Shown piece after piece: positions 42,052-50,419 of a DNA stretch of 64,000 bases. This stretch comes from RHKX01 sp963820055 (GTDB taxonomy: Bacteria; Actinomycetota; Thermoleophilia; Solirubrobacterales; 70-9). A model generated the notes under the pieces. That model was not told the DNA's origin. It saw only the letters and a list, made by a program, of their open reading frames with translations, and did not search any database. The DNA lies in contig CAWFYJ010000005.1 in NCBI GenBank assembly GCA_963820055.1, forward strand, positions 499,953 through 563,952. The letters are read 5' to 3'. Position numbers and translations under genes: made by a program. The first letter of the stretch is position 1, and every line of letters starts with the position of its first letter.

Positions 42052-42651
42052 GTGAGCGAGCCCACGATGAACGCCTCCGACCGCGAAGCGGCCTGGGAAC
42101 TGCTTTGCGAGTGGACCACATCCGACTCGCTTCGGAAGCATGCGCTCGCCGTCGAGGCCTCGATGCGCGCCTACGCCCGGATCTGGGGTGAGGACGAGGA
42201 GAAATATGCGATCACCGGTCTCGTCCACGACCTCGACTACGAACGCTTCCCCGACGCCGAGACCGGCCATCCGCGGATGGGGATGGCGGAGCTCGAGAAG
42301 CGCGGATATCCGGCAGACGTGATCGACGCCGTGGCCGGCCACGCCGACTACCTCGAGGTCCCGCGCGAGACCCGCTTGGCGAAGACGCTCTACGCGGTCG
42401 ACGAGTTGTCGGGCTTCGTGACCGCCTGCGCGCTGGTCCGCCCGACCGGGATCGAGGGGCTCAAGGTCAAGTCGGTCCGCAAGAAGCTGAAGCAGCCGTC
42501 CTTCGCCGCCAAGGTCGACCGCGAGCAGATCGCTCGCGGCATCGAGGAGCTGGGCGTCGACGAGGCCGAGCACATCACGGTCGTCATCGACGCCCTCGCC
42601 GACGAGGCCGAGGAGCTCGGGCTGACCGCGGCCCAGGTCGAGGCCGGCTGA
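42052..42651 (+). CDS. HD-domain phosphohydrolase
   Basis: The 199-residue protein has an HD motif in GLVHDLDYERFPDAETGHPRMG near residue 55. An earlier His lies in LRKHALAVEAS and a later His in AGHADYLEVPRET, a metal-binding pattern of small HD hydrolases. The substrate is unknown. The start is GTG 42052 or ATG 42067 (five codons later); GTG lies 8 nt after a -10 and may be leaderless. The next gene begins 2 nt after its stop. Confidence 0.85.
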   Translation: MSEPTMNASDREAAWELLCEWTTSDSLRKHALAVEASMRAYARIWGEDEEKYAITGLVHDLDYERFPDAETGHPRMGMAELEKRGYPADVIDAVAGHADYLEVPRETRLAKTLYAVDELSGFVTACALVRPTGIEGLKVKSVRKKLKQPSFAAKVDREQIARGIEELGVDEAEHITVVIDALADEAEELGLTAAQVEAG

Positions 42652-42653
42652 CC

Positions 42654-43679
42654 GTGCGCAGGGCGCTGAAGCTCCTGCTGCTGGTCGTCGTCGTCCTGAT
42701 CGCCCTCGGAATCGTCAACGCCCTCGTCCTCGACAGCCAGACGAAGCCAGCCGAGGTCACGGCCGACGGCGGCAAGATCGAGTCGGCTTCGTCGGTCGAC
42801 CTCCAGGTCTTCGACTCGCCGGCGACCGGACCCGGCCCCGAGGGTGCGCCGATCGTCCTTCTGCACTGCTTCGGATGCTCCTCGCAGTGGTGGAAGCCGA
42901 TCCTCCCGCAGCTGAACGAGCGTCACCGGGTGATCCGCATCGACCTGCTCGGCCACGGCGGCTCTGAGAAGCCGCAGAGCGGCTACGAGATCCCGACCCA
43001 GAGCGCCGCGATCGCCGAGGCCCTCAACTCGCTCGGCGTCCAGGGCGCGACCGTCGTCGGCCACTCGCTCGGCGGGATGGTTGCGACGTCGCTCGCCGAG
43101 ACCGCCAGCGAGCTGGTCGACCGGATCGTCCTGATCGGCACCCCGTCGGAGTCCGGCGAGGCTGACCTGCCGTTCACCGAGAAGCTGATTCGGGTCCCGG
43201 TCGTCGGCCAGGGCGTCTGGCGCCTGCGGCTCGACGCGATGATCCGCAGGGGCTACGGGTCGGCGTTCGCACCCGGAACCGACGTCAGCGAAGTGTTCCC
43301 CGGCGACCCGGACCGGGTAGTCGACGACAACCGCGCGATGACCTACGACTCCTTCACCGAGAGCAGCCAGAGGGCCGATGACTACCTCGAGGAGCAACCG
43401 ATCGCCTCACGGCTGGCGGCGACCGGCGTCCCGATCATGTGGATCGACGGCAGCGAGGACCAGATCCTCGACGCGACGGCCGTCTCCGAGGAGTTCCACG
43501 CGGTCCCCGGAGCGATCACCAAGCTGATCGACGGGATCGGCCACTCGCCGGCCGCCGAGGCGCCCGAGGAGACCGCAAAGCTGATCCTCGACTTCGCCGG
43601 TGTGGCGCCGCCCGCGACGCCGAGCTCGAAGCCGACGAAGAAGCCGACGAAGTCGCAGGAGAAATCCAAGGGTGGCTGA
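42654..43679 (+). CDS. Membrane-anchored alpha/beta hydrolase
   Basis: The 341-residue protein has an N-terminal hydrophobic anchor (LLLLVVVVLIALGIVNALVL) and a classic alpha/beta-hydrolase fold. The oxyanion region is LLHCFGCSSQWW, the nucleophile elbow GHSLGG, a late Asp lies in WIDGSEDQ and the catalytic His in DGIGHSPAAEAP. It ends in a Lys/Pro-rich tail. It is likely extracytoplasmic; the substrate is unknown. GTG 42654 is the start and the stop overlaps the next gene by 8 nt. Confidence 0.88.
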   Translation: MRRALKLLLLVVVVLIALGIVNALVLDSQTKPAEVTADGGKIESASSVDLQVFDSPATGPGPEGAPIVLLHCFGCSSQWWKPILPQLNERHRVIRIDLLGHGGSEKPQSGYEIPTQSAAIAEALNSLGVQGATVVGHSLGGMVATSLAETASELVDRIVLIGTPSESGEADLPFTEKLIRVPVVGQGVWRLRLDAMIRRGYGSAFAPGTDVSEVFPGDPDRVVDDNRAMTYDSFTESSQRADDYLEEQPIASRLAATGVPIMWIDGSEDQILDATAVSEEFHAVPGAITKLIDGIGHSPAAEAPEETAKLILDFAGVAPPATPSSKPTKKPTKSQEKSKGG

Positions 43680-44748
43680 CCCGATCCGGATCGTCGTCCT
43701 CGAGGGGGACGAGACCGGGCAGGAGCTGCTCGAGGCTGCCCTGGCCGTGATCGATCCCGACGTCGTCGGTCTCCCGGTCGAGCTCGAGCGCTTCGACCTC
43801 TCGCTCGAGAACCGGCGCCGGACCGGCAACGAAGTCTGTACGGAAGCCGCCGCGGCGATGCGCGCCGCCGGGCTCGGCCTGAAGGCGGCGACGATCACGC
43901 CCGAGGGAGCCGACGACGTCGGCAGCCCGAACCGGCTGATCCGCGAGGGCATCGACGGCACGGTGATCGTCCGCACCGGCCGGCGCATCCCCGGCGTCTC
44001 GCCGATCGCCGGGATCCACCACCCGATCACGGTCTGCAGGATGGCCGTCGGCGACGCCTACGGCGCCGAGCAGTGGCGTGAGGGCGAAGGCGACGACGAG
44101 TTCGCGTTCCGGACCGAGCGAATCAGCCGCCGCGTCTGCCGCGCCGTCTCCGAACATGCCTTCCGAATCGCCGCGGCATCGGCCGAGGAGCCGCGCGCCC
44201 GCGTCTACGGCGGGCCGAAGTGGACGGTCAGCCCGGTCTACGAGGGAATGCTGAAGGAGGAGATGGACGACGCCGCGCAACGCCATCCCGAGGTCCCCTA
44301 CGAGCCGGTGCTGATCGACGCCACCTACGCCGGTCTCGTCTCCGGCGCCGCCAACGCGCCGCTCGTGATCCCGACCCTGAACCGCGACGGGGACCTGCTC
44401 AGCGACCTGGTGATGCCGATGTTCGGCTCGATCGCCGGCGCCGAGTCGATCCTGCTCAGCCTCGACGACGAACTTCGCCCGGCCGTCGCGATGGCCGAGG
44501 CACCGCACGGCACCGCGCCCTCGCTGGCCGGCAAGGACGTGGCCAACCCGATGGCGATGATCCTCGCCTGCGCGGCCGTCCTCCATTACGCGGCGGAGCT
44601 CGGCACCGCCGGTGCGGAGAGGGCCTCGCAGGCGATCTACGACGCGACGCTCGGCGCCGCCGGCGACGGCATCCGCACCCACGACCTCGGCGGCGAGGCT
44701 TCGACCTCGGAGGTCTGCGCCGAGGTCGTCAGGCGGGTCCGGGGCTAG
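43672..44748 (+). CDS. Isocitrate/isopropylmalate dehydrogenase family protein
   Basis: The 358-residue protein is a decarboxylating dehydrogenase of the IDH/IMDH family. VVLEGDETGQELLEAA is the N-terminal signature, GTVIVRTGRR holds substrate-binding Arg, and VLIDATYAGLVSG and NRDGDLLSDLVMPMFGSIAG hold the metal-binding Asp residues. EAPHGTAPSLAGKDVANP is the cofactor loop. The first strand reads LEGDETGQE rather than the common GDGIGPE, and the active-site loop differs from both LeuB and Icd. Isocitrate, isopropylmalate or another 2-R-malate could be the substrate. GTG 43672 has AGGAGA upstream. Confidence 0.85.
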   Translation: MADPIRIVVLEGDETGQELLEAALAVIDPDVVGLPVELERFDLSLENRRRTGNEVCTEAAAAMRAAGLGLKAATITPEGADDVGSPNRLIREGIDGTVIVRTGRRIPGVSPIAGIHHPITVCRMAVGDAYGAEQWREGEGDDEFAFRTERISRRVCRAVSEHAFRIAAASAEEPRARVYGGPKWTVSPVYEGMLKEEMDDAAQRHPEVPYEPVLIDATYAGLVSGAANAPLVIPTLNRDGDLLSDLVMPMFGSIAGAESILLSLDDELRPAVAMAEAPHGTAPSLAGKDVANPMAMILACAAVLHYAAELGTAGAERASQAIYDATLGAAGDGIRTHDLGGEASTSEVCAEVVRRVRG

Positions 44749-45251
44749 ACGGAGGTTCCGGGGGCCTCGCCGCCGTCCCCCTGCGGGGGCCCATCGTCAA
44801 TCCGCCGCCACTCGACGATCTTGCCGTCGTCGATCTCGAACGAGGTCGACGCGGTGCCGCCGGCTCCGGCGCCGCAGTCGCCGCCGGGGCGGTCGGAGAG
44901 GCGGAAGGTCGCGGTCGTCAGGCTGCCGGTCGTCCGCGCTGAGACCACCTCGGCCCCGCACGGAAGCGAGCGGTTGAACGCGATCGCGTCGTCGCGCGAC
45001 TCGATCTTCGTCAGCAGCGGGCCGTTCTCGGCGACGCTGGGGATCGCGAAGTAGTCGGCGGCCGCTTCCTCGTCGCCCGAGGCGAGCGCATCCGCCCACC
45101 CCTCGATGACGGCGACGTCGCCGGGGTCGGCCGAGGCGGTGGTCGCCGACGAGGTGTCGCCGCCCCCGCAGCCGGCCGACGCGAGCACGGCGATGGCGGC
45201 CAGAGCGGCGATCGGAAGGGCCTTGCGGGCCGCCGCGCCATGCGCGAACAT
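44745..45251 (-). CDS. Lipoprotein with SnoaL/NTF2-like region, divergent from imuB
   Basis: The 168-residue protein has a lipoprotein signal peptide (RKALPIAALAAIAVLASAGC, with the modified Cys last). The mature part reads VAVIEGWADALASGDEEAAADYF and then a strand-rich region ending in FEIDDGKIVEWRRI, which resembles the NTF2/SnoaL fold. Function is unknown. I placed the start at ATG 45251 because TATGTT lies 7 nt upstream; an in-frame ATG at 45263 falls inside the LexA box. Its stop shares CTAG with the convergent gene. Confidence 0.75.
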   Translation of the reverse strand: MFAHGAAARKALPIAALAAIAVLASAGCGGGDTSSATTASADPGDVAVIEGWADALASGDEEAAADYFAIPSVAENGPLLTKIESRDDAIAFNRSLPCGAEVVSARTTGSLTTATFRLSDRPGGDCGAGAGGTASTSFEIDDGKIVEWRRIDDGPPQGDGGEAPGTSV

Positions 45252-45255
45252 GGTG

Positions 45256-45278
45256 GCGAACATACGTTCGCCTAGACT
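45256..45278. promoter_or_regulatory. LexA (SOS) box with imuB promoter
   Basis: GCGAACATACGTTCGC at 45256-45271 is a perfect palindrome of the actinobacterial LexA consensus (CGAAC-N4-GTTCG). On the plus strand it is followed by a TAGACT -10 (45273-45278), 13 nt ahead of the imuB ATG. On the minus strand it covers TATGTT (45264-45259), the likely -10 of the divergent lipoprotein gene. LexA could therefore repress both. Confidence 0.88.
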
Positions 45279-45291
45279 CTTGACCGCACTG

Positions 45292-46527
45292 ATGACCATC
45301 GGATCCGTTCTCATTCCCCGCTTCTCCCTGCTCGCCGCGGTGGGTGGACGCAGGGAGATGCTGACAGAGCCGATCGCCCTGGCCCCCGAGCCCGGCCGCG
45401 AGCAGGCCGTCGGTGAGGCCAGCGGCGCCGCCGAGGCGTTCGGGATCCGAGCCGGGATGCCGGTCTCCGAAGCGCTCGTCCGCTGCCCGCGACTCGTCCT
45501 TCAGCCCCCCGACCCGGGACGCACTGCCAGCGAGTGGGAGCGGATCCTCCGCAGGCTCGAGGCGATCGGCGCCGAGGTCGAGAGCAACCGCGCCGGCGAG
45601 GCCTTCTTCGCGGTCGACGGGCTGCGCGGGATCTGGGGCCCGCGCCGCGAGGACGTCCTCGGCAAGGCGGCCCGTGCGGTCGGAACGCCGGCCCGGATCG
45701 CCGGCGCCCCCAACCGCTTCTGCGCCCGTGCCGCCGCGACGATGGCGCGCGGCCGCGGCAGACGGGCGATCCGCGTCGTCGCGGCGGGCGCCGAGCGCGA
45801 CTTCCTGGCGCCGTTGCCGATCGACCTCCTCGACCGGGCGCTGCGCGACCGCGCCGGCCGCGACGACGCCAGGGCGGGACGGCTCGTCGCGACGCTGGAG
45901 CGGCTCGGGGTCGCGACGCTCGGCGACCTCGCGGGGCTGCCGCGGGTCGCGATCGCCGACCGCTTCGGCGCCCTCGGGCTTCAGGCGCACGACCTCGCCC
46001 GTGGCCTCGACACTCCGCTGCGTCCCCGGACCCCCCACGAGGACCTCGTCCAGGCGATCGGCCTGCCCGAGGCCGCCTACGGGACCCAGCTCGAACGGGC
46101 GCTGGACCTCCTCATCGAGCGCCTCCTCGGCGACCCGCGCCGGGAGGGCCGGGCGATCCGGTCGCTCAGCCTCGAGGCGCGGCTGGCCGGCGGCGGCAGC
46201 TGGAGCGCGACGGCGGTCATGCGCAGCGCCAGCAGCTCGCCGGAGCGGCTGCGGCTCGCGCTCGGGCCGAAACTCGGGCTGCTCACCGCTCCCGCGACCG
46301 CCCTCGCCCTGCGCGCGATCGAGATGGCCGAGTCGGGCGGAGCGCAGCCGACCCTCGGCGACGATCCGGCCGAGCGTCGGCGCGAGCGGCTCGCCGAGGC
46401 CGTCCGCCAGGTCCGGGCCGCGGCGGGCCGGGACGCGATGCTGCGCGTCCTCGACGTCGATCCGGACTCACGGGTGCCGGAGCGCTGGGCCGCGCTCGCC
46501 CCCTACAACGACCCCGGCGGATCCTGA
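45292..46527 (+). CDS. imuB: ImuB-like Y-family DNA polymerase homologue
   Basis: The 411-residue protein resembles Y-family polymerases but lacks their catalytic carboxylates. The N-terminus reads SVLIPRFSLLAAVGG instead of the D-x-D-x-F-F motif, and the SIDE-type motif is replaced by AFFAVDGLRGIWG. The helix-hairpin-helix region (LERLGVATLGDLAGLPRVAIADRFG) and little-finger domain are present. Such catalytically dead ImuB acts as a hub between DnaE2 and the sliding clamp in damage-induced mutagenesis. ATG 45292 lies just downstream of the LexA box. Its stop overlaps the next ATG. Confidence 0.9.
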   Translation: MTIGSVLIPRFSLLAAVGGRREMLTEPIALAPEPGREQAVGEASGAAEAFGIRAGMPVSEALVRCPRLVLQPPDPGRTASEWERILRRLEAIGAEVESNRAGEAFFAVDGLRGIWGPRREDVLGKAARAVGTPARIAGAPNRFCARAAATMARGRGRRAIRVVAAGAERDFLAPLPIDLLDRALRDRAGRDDARAGRLVATLERLGVATLGDLAGLPRVAIADRFGALGLQAHDLARGLDTPLRPRTPHEDLVQAIGLPEAAYGTQLERALDLLIERLLGDPRREGRAIRSLSLEARLAGGGSWSATAVMRSASSSPERLRLALGPKLGLLTAPATALALRAIEMAESGGAQPTLGDDPAERRRERLAEAVRQVRAAAGRDAMLRVLDVDPDSRVPERWAALAPYNDPGGS

Positions 46528-46766
46528 TGGGCCGCCCCGCGAATCCCTACGCGCCCCGCGAGATCGCCGTCGCCGCCGTCGCCGGGAGGCCGAGCAGCGT
46601 CGCCGGGAGGCCCGTCGAGGCGGTTCGCGAGCAGTGGCTCGTCGAGGACCGCTGGTGGGCGGGGGCTCCGCTGCGGCGGCACTACCTCGAGCTGGTGCTG
46701 GGCGGCGGGCGCTGCACAGTCGTCTACCGCGACCTCGAGACCGGCTGCTGGTACGAGCAGCGATGA
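46527..46766 (+). CDS. Small DUF6504-like protein between imuB and dnaE2
   Basis: The 79-residue protein reads through GRPVEAVREQWLVEDRWWAGAPLRRHYLELVL and GGRCTVVYRDLETGCWYEQR. The Trp/Arg/Tyr pattern (WLVEDRWW..YLELVLGGGRC..YRDL..WY) matches my recollection of DUF6504, often found beside imuB or dnaE2; this should be confirmed by profile search. Its ATG overlaps the imuB stop and its TGA overlaps the dnaE2 ATG, so all three are translationally coupled. The function in mutagenesis is unknown. Confidence 0.78.
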   Translation: MGRPANPYAPREIAVAAVAGRPSSVAGRPVEAVREQWLVEDRWWAGAPLRRHYLELVLGGGRCTVVYRDLETGCWYEQR

Positions 46767-49700
46767 GCTACGTCGAGCTCCACGCCCACTCGGCCTTCTC
46801 TTTCCTCGACGGCGCGTCGAGCCCGGACGAGCTCGCGCTGCGCGCCGCCGAGCTCGGCTACCGGGAGATGGCCCTGACCGACCACGACGGCATCTGGGGG
46901 TCGATGGAGTTCGCCTGCGCCTGCCACGCCCAGGGGGTCCGGCCGATCACCGGGGCCGAGCTGACCGTGACGGCGGACCGCGCCCCTCCCCCGCCCGGCT
47001 TCCGCGGCAACTGCCCGCCCGGGGCATTCCACGTCACCGTCCTCGTCGCCGACACCGGCGGCTACCGCAACCTCTGCCGGCTGCTCACCCTCGCCCACTC
47101 GCGGACCCGCGACGGGGCCGTCCCATCGCCGCCGACGATCGCCCTCGCCGACCTCGAGAGCCACGCCGCGGGGCTGATCTGCCTGTCCGGCTGCGCCCGC
47201 GATGGGGCGCTCGCCGGGCGGATCGCCCGCGGCGACCCCGCCGGCGCCGAGCGGCTCGGCCGGGCGCTGCTCGCAGCGTTCGGGCGCGACCACTTCCGGG
47301 TCGAGCTGCAGATGCCGCTCTGGCGCGGGGACCGGACCCGCAACCGCCGTCTCGCCGGGCTCGCCGCCTCGCTCGGAGTTCCCTGCGTGGCGACGGGCAA
47401 CGTCCATGCCCACGCCCGCGAGCGGACCGCCCTCCAGGACGCGCTCGTCGCGGTCCGCCTCGGCGGGACGCTGGAGTCGACCGAGCCGGAGCGGCGCGGC
47501 AACGGCTCGGCGACGCTCGTCGAGCCGGCCCGGGCGGCGGAGCGCTTCCGCGAGTACCCGGACGCCGTCGCCGAGACGGCCCGCCTCGCCGACCGGCTCC
47601 GCTTCGACCTCACCACCGACCTCGGCTACAGCTATCCCGGCGCCGAGGACGGCAGCGCCGACCGGAGGCTCGCCGAGGCGTGCCGGGCCCGCTTCGGCGA
47701 GCGCTACGACGGCAAGCCGGAGCGGGCCGAGGCCGAGCGCCGGCTCGAGCAGGAGCTGAACCTGATCTCGGGGCTGAAGCTCTCCGGCTTCTTCCTCCTC
47801 CACCGCGACCTGCTCGAGCTCGCCCGTGAGGTGGCCGTCGAGGTCCGCGGCCCCGACAGCGCCAGGTCGCTGCTGCCGCCCGGGCGCGGGCGCGGGTCGA
47901 GCGTGAGCTCGGTCGTCTGTTACCTGACCGGCCTCTCCCACGTCGACCCCATCAAGGCGGGGCTCTTCCTCGGCCGCTTCCTGAACGAGGACATCGCCGA
48001 GGCGCCCGACATCGACCTCGACTTCCCCCGCGACGTCCGCGAGCGCCTGATCCCGAGGATCCACGAGCGCTACGGCACCGACCGCTCAGCCCTCGTCGCC
48101 GCCTTCCCCACTTATCGATCGAAGGGCGCGATCCGCGACTTCGGGAAGGTGCTGGGGCTGCCGCCCGGCGAGATCGAGCGGGCCGCCCGCTCGGCGAGCC
48201 ACTACGAGAAGGCGGAGGTCGAGGGCGACTCGGAGCGGCAGGTCGCGCTGCGGCGGCTCCTCGACGACGCCTATGGCCTCCCCCGCCACCCCTCCCAGCA
48301 CCCCGGCGGGATGGTGCTCTCGACGCGGCCGCTGACCGATCTCTGCCCGGTCGTCCCGGCCGCGATGGAGGGCCGGCAGATCGCGCAGTGGGACAAGGAC
48401 TCCTGCGCCGACGCCGGCTTCCTGAAGATCGACCTGCTCGGCCTCGGGATGCTGTCGGCGGTAGAGCGGACCGTGACCGAGATCGCCAGGGTCCGCGACG
48501 AGCGGATCGACCTCTCGCGGATCCCGCTCGACGACCCCGAGGTCTACCGGCGGATCCAGGCGGCCGAGACGACCGGCGTCTTCCAGATCGAGAGCCGGGC
48601 GCAGATGCAGATGCTTCCCCGCTCCCGCCCCGAGAACATCGAGGACCTGACGGTCCAAGTCGCGATCGTCCGCCCCGGCCCGATTCAGGGCGGCGCCGTC
48701 CACCCCTACCTCGAGCGCAAGAAACGGCTTCGCGAGGACCCGGACTACGAGATCCCCTACGAGCACCCGAGCCTCGAGCCGATCCTCTCCGACACGCTCG
48801 GGGCGATCGTCTTCCAGGACCAGGTCATCCAGGTGGCGATGGCGCTGGCCGGCTTCAGCTCCGGTGAGGCGGAGGGCCTGCGGCGAGCGATGAGCCGGAA
48901 GCGCTCCGAGGAGGCGATGCAGTCCCATCGCGAGCGCTTCGTCGAGGGGGCGATCTCCCGCGGCGTCCCGGTCGAGGTCGCCGAGCGGGTCTTCGGCCAG
49001 ATCCACGGCTTCTCCGGCTTCGGCTTCCCGAAGTCACACGCGGCCGCGTTCGGCCTGCTCGCCTATCAATCGACCTGGCTGCGGGTCCACTACGGGCCGG
49101 AGTTCCTCTGCTCGCTCCTCAACGAGCAGCCGATGGGTTTCTACCCGCCCGACGCCCTCGTCCACGAGGCGCAGCGCCGGGGGATCGAGGTGCGGGCCCC
49201 CGACGTCAACGCCTCCGGCGTCCTCTGCAGCGTCGAGCGCGGCGACGGCGGCACCGCGGGCCCGGCGGTGCGGATCGGGCTCGGCTATGTGAAGGGACTG
49301 ACGGAGGACGACGCCCGATCAGTGGTCGCCGAGCGCGAGCGCGGCGGCCCCTACCGGGACCTCGGCGACCTGGCCTCGCGGTCGGGGGCCGGCCGCGACG
49401 GGCTCGAGCGGCTCGCCTGGGCCGGCGCCTGCAGCAACCTCGAGACCGGCGGCGACCGGCGGCGGACGCCGCTCTGGCGGCTCGGCGTGGCCCGCGGCTC
49501 CGGCGGCGGGCAGCTGTCGTTGCCGCTGCCGATGCCCGACGCTCCGGCGCTCGCCGAGCAGACCCCGTGGGAGCGGGTGACAGCCGACTACGGCGCCTTC
49601 GGCATCGCCCTCGAGGAGCACCCGCTGACGCTGCTGCGCGGCGGGCTCGACCCGGCGACGGTGATCTGCGCGGCTCTCGATCGCATCCCGCACGGCTCCG

Positions 49701-50062
49701 AGCTCGTCGTCGCCGGCCTGCTCGTCGCCCGCCAGCGGCCGGGCACGGCGAAGGGCGTGATGTTCCTGCTGATCGAGGACGAGACCGGGGTCGCAAACGT
49801 GATCGTGGTCCCGCCCGTCTACGAGCGCAACCGGCTGACGGTCCGGACCGCCTCGCTCGTCACGGTCGCCGGCCGGCTCGAGCGCCGCGAGGGCGTCGTC
49901 AACGTCGTCGCGACGGCCGTCGAGCGGATCGAGCGCCCCGACGTCCCGCTCGCCCAGGTCCACACGATCGAGCCGTCGCCGGAGCGGGAGACCGGCCGGG
50001 ACCTCGGCGACCTCGACGCGGTCCTCCCCGTCGCCCACTCGTTCGGCAGGCGAGGCCGGTAA
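46763..50062 (+). CDS. dnaE2: Error-prone DNA polymerase III alpha subunit
   Basis: The 1099-residue protein is a DnaE2-type C-family polymerase for translesion synthesis. It has an N-terminal PHP domain (HAHSAFSFLDGAS, LTDHDGIWG) and a polymerase core with PDIDLDF (Asp416, Asp418). GRGRGSSVSSVVCYLTG, the finger region, HHH motifs and a C-terminal OB fold (LVVAGLLVARQRPGTAKGVMF) follow. QLSLPL at residues 917-922 looks like a beta-clamp-binding motif. The length is typical. It is coupled to imuB and the small gene and should be induced through the LexA box at 45256. Confidence 0.95.
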   Translation: MSYVELHAHSAFSFLDGASSPDELALRAAELGYREMALTDHDGIWGSMEFACACHAQGVRPITGAELTVTADRAPPPPGFRGNCPPGAFHVTVLVADTGGYRNLCRLLTLAHSRTRDGAVPSPPTIALADLESHAAGLICLSGCARDGALAGRIARGDPAGAERLGRALLAAFGRDHFRVELQMPLWRGDRTRNRRLAGLAASLGVPCVATGNVHAHARERTALQDALVAVRLGGTLESTEPERRGNGSATLVEPARAAERFREYPDAVAETARLADRLRFDLTTDLGYSYPGAEDGSADRRLAEACRARFGERYDGKPERAEAERRLEQELNLISGLKLSGFFLLHRDLLELAREVAVEVRGPDSARSLLPPGRGRGSSVSSVVCYLTGLSHVDPIKAGLFLGRFLNEDIAEAPDIDLDFPRDVRERLIPRIHERYGTDRSALVAAFPTYRSKGAIRDFGKVLGLPPGEIERAARSASHYEKAEVEGDSERQVALRRLLDDAYGLPRHPSQHPGGMVLSTRPLTDLCPVVPAAMEGRQIAQWDKDSCADAGFLKIDLLGLGMLSAVERTVTEIARVRDERIDLSRIPLDDPEVYRRIQAAETTGVFQIESRAQMQMLPRSRPENIEDLTVQVAIVRPGPIQGGAVHPYLERKKRLREDPDYEIPYEHPSLEPILSDTLGAIVFQDQVIQVAMALAGFSSGEAEGLRRAMSRKRSEEAMQSHRERFVEGAISRGVPVEVAERVFGQIHGFSGFGFPKSHAAAFGLLAYQSTWLRVHYGPEFLCSLLNEQPMGFYPPDALVHEAQRRGIEVRAPDVNASGVLCSVERGDGGTAGPAVRIGLGYVKGLTEDDARSVVAERERGGPYRDLGDLASRSGAGRDGLERLAWAGACSNLETGGDRRRTPLWRLGVARGSGGGQLSLPLPMPDAPALAEQTPWERVTADYGAFGIALEEHPLTLLRGGLDPATVICAALDRIPHGSELVVAGLLVARQRPGTAKGVMFLLIEDETGVANVIVVPPVYERNRLTVRTASLVTVAGRLERREGVVNVVATAVERIERPDVPLAQVHTIEPSPERETGRDLGDLDAVLPVAHSFGRRGR

Positions 50063-50063
50063 C

Positions 50064-50122
50064 GTGCAATTTTCCTTGCACGAACATGTGTACGTCCGGG
50101 GCCCTTCCTATCTTCCTCCGCA
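50064..50122 (+). promoter_or_regulatory. Palindrome, SOS-like box and -10 upstream of the small ORF
   Basis: GTGCAA-N6-TTGCAC (50064-50081) is a perfect inverted repeat straight after the dnaE2 stop. It is abutted by CGAACATGTGTACG (50081-50094), which differs from the LexA consensus CGAAC-N4-GTTCG by one base. TATCTT (50109-50114) is a plausible -10, 8 nt before ATG 50123; the box would overlap the -35 position, much as at imuB. Confidence 0.5.
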
Positions 50123-50419
50123 ATGAACAGCACGACACAGACACAGAGACGACCCCGCCGTGGCGATCGCGCCACTGAGCTGCGGGTCGCGGCGATCAAC
50201 CGGGTCGCCGACCGGATCGATCTTGCGATCGACCTGCTGACGCTCGGCCAGTACGGGCTCGAGTGCCGCGAAGCTGGAACGGACGGCTGCGAGGGGAGCA
50301 AGCGCCGGACTCGTCAGGAGTCCCGTAACGCTTGGGAGGCCCCTCGCACGTCGCGCCGTCCCGGTTGCGAGTGGCAATGGCCGCAGCGGCCCGCTCCCAG
50401 CGACCGCTCGCGCGCCTAG
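50123..50419 (+). CDS. Small unknown ORF, possibly SOS-regulated
   Basis: The predicted 98-residue protein begins MNSTTQTQRRPRRGD, then an amphipathic stretch RVAAINRVADRIDLAIDLL. The second half is rich in Arg, Ser, Trp and Pro and uses fewer GC-ending codons, so only the first 50 codons look clearly coding and a frameshift may be present. I recognise no family. Support comes from the SOS-like box and -10 upstream and from a CTAG stop overlap with the convergent M28 gene. There is no Shine-Dalgarno sequence, consistent with a leaderless message. Confidence 0.45.
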   Translation: MNSTTQTQRRPRRGDRATELRVAAINRVADRIDLAIDLLTLGQYGLECREAGTDGCEGSKRRTRQESRNAWEAPRTSRRPGCEWQWPQRPAPSDRSRA

